Below the pieces are notes generated by a model, which was not told the origin of the DNA, made no database searches, and saw nothing but the letters and a program-made list of their open reading frames with translations. A program made the position numbers and the translations under genes. Shown here piece by piece: positions 1-6,500 of a DNA stretch of 6,721 bases. Source of the DNA: Candidatus Nomurabacteria bacterium. GTDB taxonomy: Bacteria; Patescibacteriota; Minisyncoccia; Phycocordibacterales; UBA9973. The stretch lies in assembly GCA_023267315.1 (NCBI GenBank), contig JAHFNN010000046.1:1-6721 (forward strand), given 5' to 3'. Numbering within the stretch: the first letter of the stretch is position 1; the number at the start of each line of letters is the position of its first letter.

Positions 1-410
1 TCATTTAGATAAAATCCGTAAGGGTGTGCGTCGTTTATGATCATCACCGTTTTATTCGTCAATTTAACCGTTTCTCCAGGAAGTCCGATAATTCTTTTAA
101 TATAAAACAAGGAAGGATCTTTAGGTGGACGGAAAATAATAACATCACCTCGCTCTGGTGCATGGAAGCGGTAGGAGATTTCATCAACAATAAGATATTG
201 TCCTGGACCAAACGTTGGGTCCATAGAGTGGCCATCCACAACGAATGGTTGAGCTATGTATATGCGTATTGGGATGACAATGATGACTGCGATGACTGCA
301 AATTTTAAGAGGTCGAGCGCTCCACGCCACCATGGTTCTTTCTTTTTTTGAGAAGGATCACCGGGGATAATTTCCGGTTCTTGTTTTTCATACACAGATA
401 ACTCTGACAT
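1..410 (-). CDS. lepB: Type I signal peptidase (leader peptidase), 3' end cut by the window edge
   Basis: Signal peptidase I removes Sec and Tat signal peptides on the outer face of the cytoplasmic membrane. The visible 136 residues show a charged cytoplasmic N-terminus (residues 1-35, with KKK at 22-24), one membrane segment (about 36-53, rich in I and V), then the family boxes in order: AQPFVVDGHSMDPTF (53-67) with catalytic Ser62, ERGDVIIFRPP (86-96), and YIKRIIGLPGETV (103-115) with catalytic Lys105. The Ser-Lys dyad is therefore intact. The C-terminal catalytic part lies beyond position 1. Two in-frame ATGs are possible, at 410 and at 419 (adding MKA). Neither has a good ribosome binding site: an AAGG lies only 2 nt before the 410 ATG. 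I chose 410 with low certainty. The gene diverges from pth. The identification is very secure; the exact start is not. Confidence 0.95.
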   Translation of the reverse strand, partial: MSELSVYEKQEPEIIPGDPSQKKKEPWWRGALDLLKFAVIAVIIVIPIRIYIAQPFVVDGHSMDPTFGPGQYLIVDEISYRFHAPERGDVIIFRPPKDPSLFYIKRIIGLPGETVKLTNKTVMIINDAHPYGFYLN

Positions 411-465
411 GGCCTTCATTGTACTATGAACAAACACTTGACGCAAAGGCTTATTCGGTGTTCTT

Positions 466-493
466 TTGAAAGTCCTCTATACTGTGGTACTAT
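466..493 (+). promoter_or_regulatory. Promoter of pth, placed for a leaderless mRNA
   Basis: A -35 box TTGAAA (466-471), a 16-nt spacer and a -10 box TACTAT (488-493) precede pth. Only six bases (494-499) separate the -10 box from the ATG at 500, so the expected start of transcription falls on or next to the A of the start codon. No Shine-Dalgarno sequence is present upstream. Both observations fit a leaderless transcript. The boxes are seen in the sequence; the start point is inferred. Confidence 0.6.
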
Positions 494-499
494 TTTTAC

Positions 500-1087
500 A
501 TGCTTATCGTTGTAGGTTTAGGAAATCCAGGAGAAGAATACAAAAATACGAGACATAATACCGGCCGGATTATATTGGAAATGCTTTCAAAAAAGTTTGA
601 TTTTTCAGATTGGAAAGAGGATCAGAAATTGAAAGCGATTGTTTCAAAAGGATCTATTGATGAAGAAAAAATGATATTTGTTTTACCGAATAATTTCATG
701 AATAATTCTGGAAAAAGTATTGCACCACTAATCACTTCAAAGAAGGATTTAACAAAACTTGTTGTTGTGTATGATGATATGGATTTGCCAATCGGACGGA
801 TTAAGATTTCCTTCGATCGTTCATCCGGTGGTCATAATGGTCTTGGTTCAATTATAAAAGCGGTGAAGTCGCAGGAATTCGTGCGCATTCGAGTAGGTAT
901 TTCTCCTGAATCCGCATCTGGAAAAACAAAAAAACCAACAGGGGAGGAAGCGGTATTGAAATTTCTCTTGAAGAACTTTAAAGATGCAGAACTTGCTGAG
1001 CTTAAAAAAATCTCAAAAAAAATAAGTGAAGCGCTGGTGTGTATCGCTTCGGAATCAAAAGAGAAAGCGATGAGTTTATATAACTAA
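500..1087 (+). CDS. pth: Peptidyl-tRNA hydrolase (bacterial Pth1 family)
   Basis: Pth cleaves the ester bond of peptidyl-tRNAs that drop off stalled ribosomes and so recycles tRNA in the cytoplasm. The 195-residue product has the normal family length. It shows the N-terminal VVGLGNPGEEY motif (4-14) with Asn9, the RHNTG motif (18-22) with catalytic His19, FMNNSG (66-71) with substrate-binding Asn68, VYDDMDLPIG (90-99) with the aspartate at 92 that orients the histidine, and GGHNG (110-114). All key residues are present, so the enzyme should be active. The lysine-rich C-terminus is usual for contacts with tRNA. The gene is a single unit: it diverges from lepB, has its own promoter, and ends at TAA just before a hairpin terminator. 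The ATG at 500 is well supported because the family begins exactly at the first beta strand, although no ribosome binding site precedes it. Confidence 0.97.
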   Translation: MLIVVGLGNPGEEYKNTRHNTGRIILEMLSKKFDFSDWKEDQKLKAIVSKGSIDEEKMIFVLPNNFMNNSGKSIAPLITSKKDLTKLVVVYDDMDLPIGRIKISFDRSSGGHNGLGSIIKAVKSQEFVRIRVGISPESASGKTKKPTGEEAVLKFLLKNFKDAELAELKKISKKISEALVCIASESKEKAMSLYN

Positions 1088-1096
1088 AATAATAAA

Positions 1097-1124
1097 AGCG
1101 GGATTTTCTATAGAAAATCCCGCT
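1097..1124. terminator. Bidirectional intrinsic terminator between pth and the membrane protein gene
   Basis: A perfect 28-nt palindrome has arms AGCGGGATTTTC and GAAAATCCCGCT (12 bp) around a TATA loop. It starts 10 nt after the pth stop and lies 13 nt beyond the stop of the convergent gene. On the minus strand it is followed by a T-rich run (TTTTATTATTTT). On the plus strand the tail is less T-rich (CCTTCTTTTA). It probably serves both convergent genes, more strongly the minus-strand one. Confidence 0.88.
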
Positions 1125-1136
1125 CCTTCTTTTACT

Positions 1137-1970
1137 TCATCCTACTCTTTGATATCTAGGAGTACATAGCTTTTCTATGTGCTCTTGAAATAGTGTATGA
1201 TTCTCAATCCACTCATGTTGTCGAACAGCCAGTTCTCGCATCGGGATTCTTTCATGAGCATCTTTAGCATCAATTATTTTTTCTTCTCTCTTTAGATCTG
1301 TATACCATACAAAAGCATACAAAAAAATGCTATTGAGAAAAAAACTGAACACTGTCGATGAATCCTTATCAAAATCTATTTTCATCACGAAGTTTGAAAT
1401 AGTATCTTCTGTTTGCCTTTCTTTTATTTCTTTTACAAATCGAGCTGTTAAAATTTTAATTTCGGATACCATCTGTTCATTATGTGGCACTACGCAGCCA
1501 TCTTTCATGACAAGTAATCGTATCTCTGCAAGTTGTGTAAGTACCATACTATCGAGTTTATCGATTAATTCAGGATATTCTTCGACAACAAAGATGTATT
1601 GCAGGATCATATTTTGATGGAGCGTCTTTTTCCACTGACGATCAAATACTGTATGAAATGTGTACCAGGTGATTATGAGATATATATCGTACGTAAAATT
1701 TTTCTTGTAGAGTGCCACAAGTGCTAGTGTCATGATGGTTATCTTTATGATCTTTCGCATATACCTACCGACATTTCTTTCAAACAGTGTTTTTTTTGGT
1801 GTGTGTATTACTGTAATTCTTTTGTTGATAAGAGCGCCAACCATAAGAGTGGGCACAACGCAGAGTAATAACTCAGTGATTGTGAATTGCTGAACATCAG
1901 ATGGGATATACAACATACCAGCAATCAATATAATGACTGCATACATAAATAGAATTGAGTTGTTTTTCAT
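1137..1970 (-). CDS. Hypothetical multi-pass membrane protein
   Basis: I do not recognise this 277-residue protein. It has four likely membrane segments in its first half (about 6-22, 31-48, 74-89 and 95-109), a charged, probably cytoplasmic stretch (about 110-205) that looks largely helical, a further hydrophobic segment (about 206-224), and a charged tail rich in K, E and H. No catalytic motif or nucleotide-binding loop is visible. The frame stays open upstream to a TTG at 2030, but that codon is the -35 box of a near-consensus promoter whose predicted transcript begins near 1993. The ATG at 1970 is therefore the better start, although no clear ribosome binding site precedes it. The gene ends with TGA and shares a terminator with the convergent pth. 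It seems to be transcribed alone, downstream of the S1 gene but separated by a strong terminator. It is probably a real gene: it is long, with a dedicated promoter and terminator. Its function is unknown. Confidence 0.75.
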   Translation of the reverse strand: MKNNSILFMYAVIILIAGMLYIPSDVQQFTITELLLCVVPTLMVGALINKRITVIHTPKKTLFERNVGRYMRKIIKITIMTLALVALYKKNFTYDIYLIITWYTFHTVFDRQWKKTLHQNMILQYIFVVEEYPELIDKLDSMVLTQLAEIRLLVMKDGCVVPHNEQMVSEIKILTARFVKEIKERQTEDTISNFVMKIDFDKDSSTVFSFFLNSIFLYAFVWYTDLKREEKIIDAKDAHERIPMRELAVRQHEWIENHTLFQEHIEKLCTPRYQRVG

Positions 1971-2000
1971 AGAACAGGGATTTAGTTTGGTTTCGAGCAA

Positions 2001-2030
2001 AATATACACCTTTGTGTACTTGTGAGTCAA
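2001..2030 (-). promoter_or_regulatory. Sigma-70-type promoter of the membrane protein gene
   Basis: On the minus strand the -35 box is TTGACT (2030-2025, five of six consensus bases), the spacer is 18 nt, and the -10 box is TATATT (2006-2001, five of six). Transcription should start near 1993-1994, giving a leader of about 24 nt before the ATG at 1970. The -35 box begins 10 nt past the terminator hairpin of the S1 gene, so the downstream gene looks independently transcribed. Confidence 0.7.
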
Positions 2031-2040
2031 TTTAAAATAA

Positions 2041-2077
2041 GCACAAAAAAATCCCCGTCATGGGGATTTTTTTGTGC
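2041..2077 (-). terminator. Strong intrinsic terminator of the S1 gene
   Basis: A perfect 16-bp stem (GCACAAAAAAATCCCC at 2041-2056 with its complement at 2062-2077) closes a 5-nt loop. Read on the minus strand, the GC-rich top (CCCC/GGGG) is followed directly by seven T, so the A-run and T-run also pair. It begins 15 nt after the TAA of the S1 gene and precedes the promoter of the next gene. Its symmetry means it could also stop antisense transcription. Confidence 0.9.
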
Positions 2078-2092
2078 TTGAGAAAATAAATT

Positions 2093-3196
2093 TTATTTTT
2101 CCAAAAATGCGAGTGTCATACGTTGTTCTTTTGGTTCAAAGAGAGTGATTTGGAAATTGTATGTCTTACCAAGTTCCAATTTTTCACGAAGCTTTGATTC
2201 TCCACCGAAGAGAGAATTATGAACAAGTCCTGCAACTCCTTCTTTAATTGAAACAAGTGCGCCGTGTTTGTTGAATTTGATAACAACTCCAGAAATAATA
2301 TCTCCTTTTTTCAATTTACCATCAAATTCATTCCAAGGATTTTCTTTGAGTGCTTTGATAGAGAGTGAAATCTTACCTTCCTTTATTTCAATGATCTTTG
2401 CACGTACTTTATCTCCTATCTTGAAGAATTGTCGTGGATCATCAACGAGACCCCAATCGATTTCAGAAATATGCACGAGTCCTTCAAGACCTTCTTCAAT
2501 CTTTAGGAAGACACCGAAGTCAACGATACCAGCAACGGTACATTCGAGTTCATCACCGAGTGTATATTTACCAACAATTTCTTTTCGTTCTTCGGGGTTG
2601 TTGTCTTTCTCAGAGAAGATGAGTTTACCTTCTTTTGGAAGTGCAGAAATCATGATCACTGAAAGTTTCTTACCAACGAGCTTTCGAAGTTCTTTCAAAA
2701 TCTTTTCCTTGTCAGAATCTTCAACTCGTGGATAGTGTTCAGACTTGAGTTGTGATGCAGGAAGAAATCCAGCAATACCTTGCCATTCCAAAATGAGTCC
2801 GCCTTTGTTTGCTTCTTTTACTGGAATATCAAGGACTGTTTTTGATTTGATTGCTTTTTCAGCATCACTCCAGATGAGTGCTTGCTTTGCTTCCTTGAGC
2901 GAGAGTTCAATGTAGCCGTCTTCATTTTCTGTTTCAACAACTTTCGCCTTAATGGTGTCACCAATATTTATCTTTTTGATAATATCGCGAGCACTGATAA
3001 ATTCACGTCCGTAAATAATACCGGTACCAAATGGAGCCAAATCTACATACACAGATGATTTCATGATTGAAATCACCGGTCCTTCGACGAGCTGGTCTTT
3101 TTCAGGTGTTGTTGGTCCTTTATCGACGAGTATTTTTAGTACACTGTCGTGTACTACCACCTCCGCTAAATCACTTTTTGTTTGTGTTGCTTTCAT
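2093..3196 (-). CDS. rpsA: Ribosomal protein S1-type RNA-binding protein with four S1 domains
   Basis: S1 proteins bind single-stranded mRNA at the 30S subunit and help place it for initiation, which matters most for mRNAs with weak Shine-Dalgarno sites. The 367-residue product has a short N-terminal extension (1-35) and four S1 (OB-fold) domains at about 36-102, 118-197, 212-283 and 296-366. Domain 3 is the most typical, with DFGVFLKI (226-233), LEGLVHISEI (237-246), IGDKVRAKI (260-268) and ISLSIKAL (276-283). Domain 4 repeats the pattern with HGALVSI and VAGLVHNSL. Domains 1 and 2 are more divergent, the usual state of the ribosome-docking N-terminal domains. E. coli S1 has six domains in 557 residues; shorter forms of about four are common in other phyla. 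No Shine-Dalgarno lies at the normal distance from the ATG: the sequence just upstream is a T-run and AT-rich. Transcription seems monocistronic, with a structured leader and a strong terminator. A minor alternative is an S1-domain regulatory protein, but the domain layout favours bS1. Confidence 0.92.
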   Translation of the reverse strand: MKATQTKSDLAEVVVHDSVLKILVDKGPTTPEKDQLVEGPVISIMKSSVYVDLAPFGTGIIYGREFISARDIIKKINIGDTIKAKVVETENEDGYIELSLKEAKQALIWSDAEKAIKSKTVLDIPVKEANKGGLILEWQGIAGFLPASQLKSEHYPRVEDSDKEKILKELRKLVGKKLSVIMISALPKEGKLIFSEKDNNPEERKEIVGKYTLGDELECTVAGIVDFGVFLKIEEGLEGLVHISEIDWGLVDDPRQFFKIGDKVRAKIIEIKEGKISLSIKALKENPWNEFDGKLKKGDIISGVVIKFNKHGALVSIKEGVAGLVHNSLFGGESKLREKLELGKTYNFQITLFEPKEQRMTLAFLEK

Positions 3197-3316
3197 AATA
3201 AATTAAAAAATCCGCCTCGAGCATTCGAAGGGCGGACAGGGAATGAGGGTCTTCTAAAGCCAGGGCTCTGCGCTTTTTTGAAGGGTTACCTCCTCCGATT
3301 GCTAATGAGTGGATAC
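3197..3316 (-). promoter_or_regulatory. Structured 5' leader of the S1 gene, a candidate cis-regulatory RNA
   Basis: About 120 nt lie between the predicted transcription start (near 3316) and the ATG at 3196. In transcript order the leader holds: GGAGGAGGT (3296-3288), a strong anti-SD complement with no start codon at a usable distance; a hairpin with arms at 3283-3268 and 3263-3251 (CTTC/GAAG, AAAGC/GCTTT and CAG/CTG pairs, loop AGCC, small internal loops); and a terminator-like hairpin (3236-3211) followed by six T. TCGGAGG (3298-3292) can pair with CCTTCGA (3231-3225) inside the terminator arm, with one G-U pair, which would form an alternative structure. I know no named RNA family that matches. 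The pairings are read by eye and not energy-evaluated. Confidence 0.55.
3205..3236 (-). terminator. Terminator-like hairpin in the S1 leader (possible attenuator)
   Basis: On the minus strand TCCGCC (3236-3231) pairs with GGCGGA (3216-3211), and TCGA (3228-3225) pairs with TCGA (3220-3217). The loop is ATGC and there is a 2-nt CT bulge, giving 10 bp in all. Six T (3210-3205) follow at once, and the S1 ATG lies 14 nt after the stem. A hairpin plus T-run between a promoter and its own gene suggests premature termination control. Alternatively, the stem hides the ribosome-loading region. Confidence 0.6.
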
Positions 3317-3322
3317 TACTAC

Positions 3323-3350
3323 ACTATATTAAAAAAGTAAAGCATGTACA
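3323..3350 (-). promoter_or_regulatory. Probable promoter of the S1 gene
   Basis: On the minus strand the -35-like box is TGTACA (3350-3345, four of six), the spacer is 16 nt, and the -10 box is TATAGT (3328-3323, five of six). The predicted start near 3316 would produce a leader of about 120 nt. The -35 box lies inside an ATGTACAT palindrome that could also bind a regulator. Confidence 0.5.
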
Positions 3351-3368
3351 TTTAATATATATGCACAT
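3344..3368. repeat. Inverted/direct repeat in the divergent intergenic region (possible operator)
   Basis: ATGTACAT (3344-3351, itself a palindrome) and ATGCACAT (3361-3368) differ at one base and have a centre-to-centre distance of 17 bp, across a TTAATATAT spacer. They lie between the divergent S1 and surface-protein promoters, and the first copy covers the S1 -35 box. A role in regulation is only a suggestion; AT-rich spacers produce such patterns by chance. Confidence 0.25.
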
Positions 3369-3394
3369 TAATTTTTCTATATTTAAAGATTTCT

Positions 3395-3403
3395 TGTTAT
3401 AAT
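3395..3403 (+). promoter_or_regulatory. Extended -10 promoter of the repeat protein gene
   Basis: TGTTATAAT is a perfect extended -10 element (TGn followed by TATAAT at 3398-3403). No good -35 box lies 16-18 nt upstream, which extended -10 promoters tolerate. Transcription should begin near 3410, giving a leader of about 47 nt before the ATG at 3457. Confidence 0.65.
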
Positions 3404-3440
3404 ACAAGCGTTATTTTAACCAATTTATATTATGAATGTT

Positions 3441-3448
3441 GGAGGTGA
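3441..3448 (+). promoter_or_regulatory. Consensus ribosome binding site that fixes the start at 3457
   Basis: GGAGGTGA matches the complement of the 16S 3' end over eight bases and lies 8 nt before the ATG at 3457. It is the only textbook Shine-Dalgarno in this window placed in front of a gene, so this protein is probably translated efficiently. Confidence 0.88.
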
Positions 3449-3456
3449 GATATCGC

Positions 3457-3549
3457 ATGTATTATAAATATCAAAAATTTTACCACCTACTTCTTCTTAT
3501 CCTCGCCGTACTTTGCGTTGCCACATTCTTCATATTCAAAGCTAAAGCT
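3457..3549 (+). other. Sec signal peptide of the repeat protein
   Basis: Residues 1-31 show a lysine-containing n-region (K4, K7), a hydrophobic core (about 11-27, rich in L, V, A and F) and a type I cleavage motif AKA at 29-31, placing the mature N-terminus at Tyr32. The cysteine at 20 is preceded by Leu, so it is not a lipobox. The enzyme expected to cut here is the signal peptidase I family member encoded at the left edge of the window. Confidence 0.85.
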
Positions 3550-6500
3550 TATACTCCGGGGGCTTTTGTAACAACCTGGCAGACAACAACAAATGGAGAA
3601 TCAATTACGATTCCTACTTTTCCAGGTGATACTTATAATTATGATATTGACTGGGGTGACGCTACTACAAGTACTGGTGTAACGGGTGATGCTACACACT
3701 CATATTTAATTGCTGGCACTTATACTGTTTCAATTACAGGTATATTCCCACAGATATTCTTTAATAATACTGGTGATAAAAGTAAAATTATTTCAATAAA
3801 TCAGTGGGGAAATATCCAGTGGAGTTCCTTCGGTGGAGCATTTTGGGGTTGTAATAATCTTCAAGTCATAGATGCGGTTGATTCTCCAATGACCAATGCT
3901 CTAAGTGGTATAAGTATGGATCACATGTTTGATGGTGCCACGGTATTCAATAGTAGTATCGGATTTTGGGGGTCAGATATGTCGAAGGTGAACAGTATGT
4001 ACTATATGTTTAATAATGCAGGTGCTTTCAATCAAGATGTCAGCGATTGGGATATTTCTAATGTGACAACTATGTTTGGAATGTTTGCGTATGCTACTGC
4101 CTTCAACAATGGCGGTGTTCCACTCGATTGGAGTACTGCAAGCCCATGGAGTGTGACTGATATGGAGGGCATGTTTCTTGGAGCAGTATCTTTCAATCAA
4201 CCTATCGGTGGTTGGGATGTGTCGAATGTGACAGTAATGACGAACATGTTTAATAATGCAACTTCTTTCAATCAACCTATCGGTGGTTGGGATGTGTCGA
4301 ACGTGATATATATGCAAAGAGTGTTTGAGCATGCGACTTCGTTCAATCAAGATATTAGTAATTGGAATGTCTCAAATGTAACAACGATGAGGTCTATGTT
4401 TGGATATGCCTCGGCTTTCAATCAAGATGTTAGTCCATGGAATATATCAAAAGTGACTGACATGTGGGGTATGTTTCAAAATATGGCTGCCTTCAACAAT
4501 GGCGGTGTTCCACTCGATTGGAGTACTGCAAGCCCATGGAGTGTGACTGGTATGGAAGGTATGTTTATTAATACACCTTCCTTCAATCAACCTATCGGTG
4601 GGTGGGACGTATCAAAAGTGACAAACATGACTGGCATGTTTCATAATGCTGCTTCTTTTAATCAACCTATCGGTTTATGGAATGTGGGTGCAGTCACTGA
4701 TATGTCAGAAATGTTTTATGGCGATACAAATCATACAACTTTCAATCAAGATATTAGTAATTGGAATGTCTCAAATGTAACAACGATGAGGTATATGTTT
4801 GGATATGATTTAGCGTTCAATCAAGATGTTAGTCCATGGAATATATCAAAAGTGACTGACATGTTGGGCATGTTTTCGAATGCTGTTTCTTTCAATAACG
4901 GTGGTCTTCCGCTCGATTGGAGTACCGCAAGTCCATGGAGTGTGACGAACATGGTCGGAATGTTCATTGGAGCGACTAACTTCAATCAACCTATTAATGG
5001 CTGGGATGTTTCGAAAGTGACGAATATGACTGCTATGTTTGAAAATACAAATACGTTCAATCAAGATATAAGCAATTGGAATGTTTCAAGTGTATTAGAT
5101 ATGACTGAGATGTTTGATTTTGCAAATGCATTTAATCAAGATATTAGTAATTGGAATATTTCTAAGGTGGTAAGCATGAGAGGCATGTTCTATCATGCGG
5201 CCACATTCAACAATGGCGGTGTCCCACTCGATTGGAGTACCGCAAGTCCATGGAGTGTGACTACTATATGGGGTATGTTTGCTTTGGATACTGTTTTTAA
5301 TCAACCTATCGGTGGGTGGGATGTGTCAAAAGTGACAGACATGGAGGGAGTATTTTACGGGGCAACTTCTTTTAATCAAAATATTGGTAATTGGGACGTA
5401 CGAAATGTCACCAATATGGTTAATTTTTTATATAACGCGAAACTTTCAACTACAAATTACGATGCACTCCTTGCTGGGTGGGCACTTCTCCCTCTTCAAA
5501 ATAATATAGGCTTCCATGGTGGTAGTAGTACTTATTGCGCATCAGCTGCACAGCGTGAAATTATTAAAACAACATATGGCTGGAACAGTAACTACTCACC
5601 ATTTTCTCTTTCTGGCAATTTTATTGATGGTGGTATGGATCCACTCTGTGGTGCTTTTATCACGACATGGAAAACAGATAATCCTGGTGCGTCAAATAGT
5701 AATCAGATAAAGATCACAACATCAACAACAGGTGCAATTACCTATAATTATTATGTTGATTGGGGTGATGGACAAACGAATTCTGGGGTCACTGGTGATA
5801 TAACTCATACCTATGCAGCACCGGGGACATATACGGTTTCTATCTCTGGTCAGTTTCCTTGGTTTACACCCGGCGGAGATAATCAGAAAATTCTTACTGT
5901 CGAACAGTGGGGAACACAGGTATGGAATTCTATGCAAGAAATGTTTTCTGGGTGTACTCACCTGACAATTAATGCAACCGATGCACCTGATCTTTCTGTC
6001 GCAACAAGCATGCAAGAAACATTTAAAAATGCTTCATCAATAAATTCAAATCTCGGCAGTTGGGATGTGTCGCATATCACTACTATGCAGGGATTATTCG
6101 ATGGTGCTTCTTCGTTCAACCAAGACATTAGTAGTTGGAATGTATCTAATGTTGTTGCAATGAATAATATGTTTAACGATGCTACACATTTTAATAATGG
6201 TGGTCAACCGCTTGATTGGGATGCAAAGTTGGCCAATGTTACGGGGATGTCCGCTATGTTTAGAAATGACGCTGATTTTAATCAGCCAATCAGCGGCTGG
6301 GATGTTCGTGCTGTTACAACAATGCACTTCATGTTTCAGAATGCAACTTCATTCAATCAAGATATTAGCGCATGGACACTTACAAATATCCGTGAGATGA
6401 GTGACATGTTCCATGGTGCCACTGCATTCAATAATGGTGATACAACAAACATCCATACTAAACCCGTAACCTGGGGTTCACGATTAAATCACACTACATC

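Noticed and set aside
24..308. Plus-strand 94-codon frame, and a shorter minus-strand frame at 59-241
   Set aside because: The minus strand here encodes signal peptidase I in another frame with intact catalytic motifs. These frames are shadows without family features.
420..430. CATAGT (428-423, minus) as a -10 box for lepB
   Set aside because: It is only four of six matches, lies too close to the ATG at 419, and has no good -35 box. I could not assign a lepB promoter.
1327..1617. Plus-strand 96-codon frame inside the membrane protein gene
   Set aside because: It overlaps antisense a longer gene that has a promoter and terminator, and has no ribosome binding site or recognisable motif.
2268..2735. 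Plus-strand frames (2268-2735 and 2434-2622) inside the S1 gene
   Set aside because: They are antisense to clear S1 domains; the serine- and proline-rich composition is typical of the complement of K/E-rich coding sequence.
3211..3300. A tRNA or T-box leader in the S1 upstream region, suggested by a TTCGAAT stretch
   Set aside because: No acceptor stem, anticodon arm or properly spaced T-arm can be drawn, and the T-box core sequence is missing. The TTCGAAT belongs to the terminator-like hairpin.
3502..3528. Lipoprotein signal (lipobox) around Cys20 of the repeat protein, suggested by the lipoprotein annotation of many relatives
   Set aside because: The residue before the cysteine is Leu, not Gly, Ala or Ser, and the cysteine lies inside the hydrophobic core. 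The AKA type I site at 29-31 fits better.
3916..5415. CRISPR-like or satellite-like tandem DNA repeats
   Set aside because: The period is a multiple of three, variation follows codon positions, and the array lies inside one open frame with a protein repeat consensus. There are no uniform direct repeats with unique spacers.
5516..5710. Plus-strand frame of 64 codons, and another at 6179-6400
   Set aside because: Both overlap the continuous plus-strand surface-protein frame in a shifted frame and have no ribosome binding site.
3973..6327. A series of minus-strand open frames (3973-4350, 4846-5064, 5095-5304, 5722-6015, 6094-6327) with repeated LIE-type peptides
   Set aside because: They are the antisense image of the repeat codons of the plus-strand gene: TTCAATCAA read backwards gives TTG-ATT-GAA. 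They lack ribosome binding sites and are shorter than the continuous plus-strand frame that explains the whole region.
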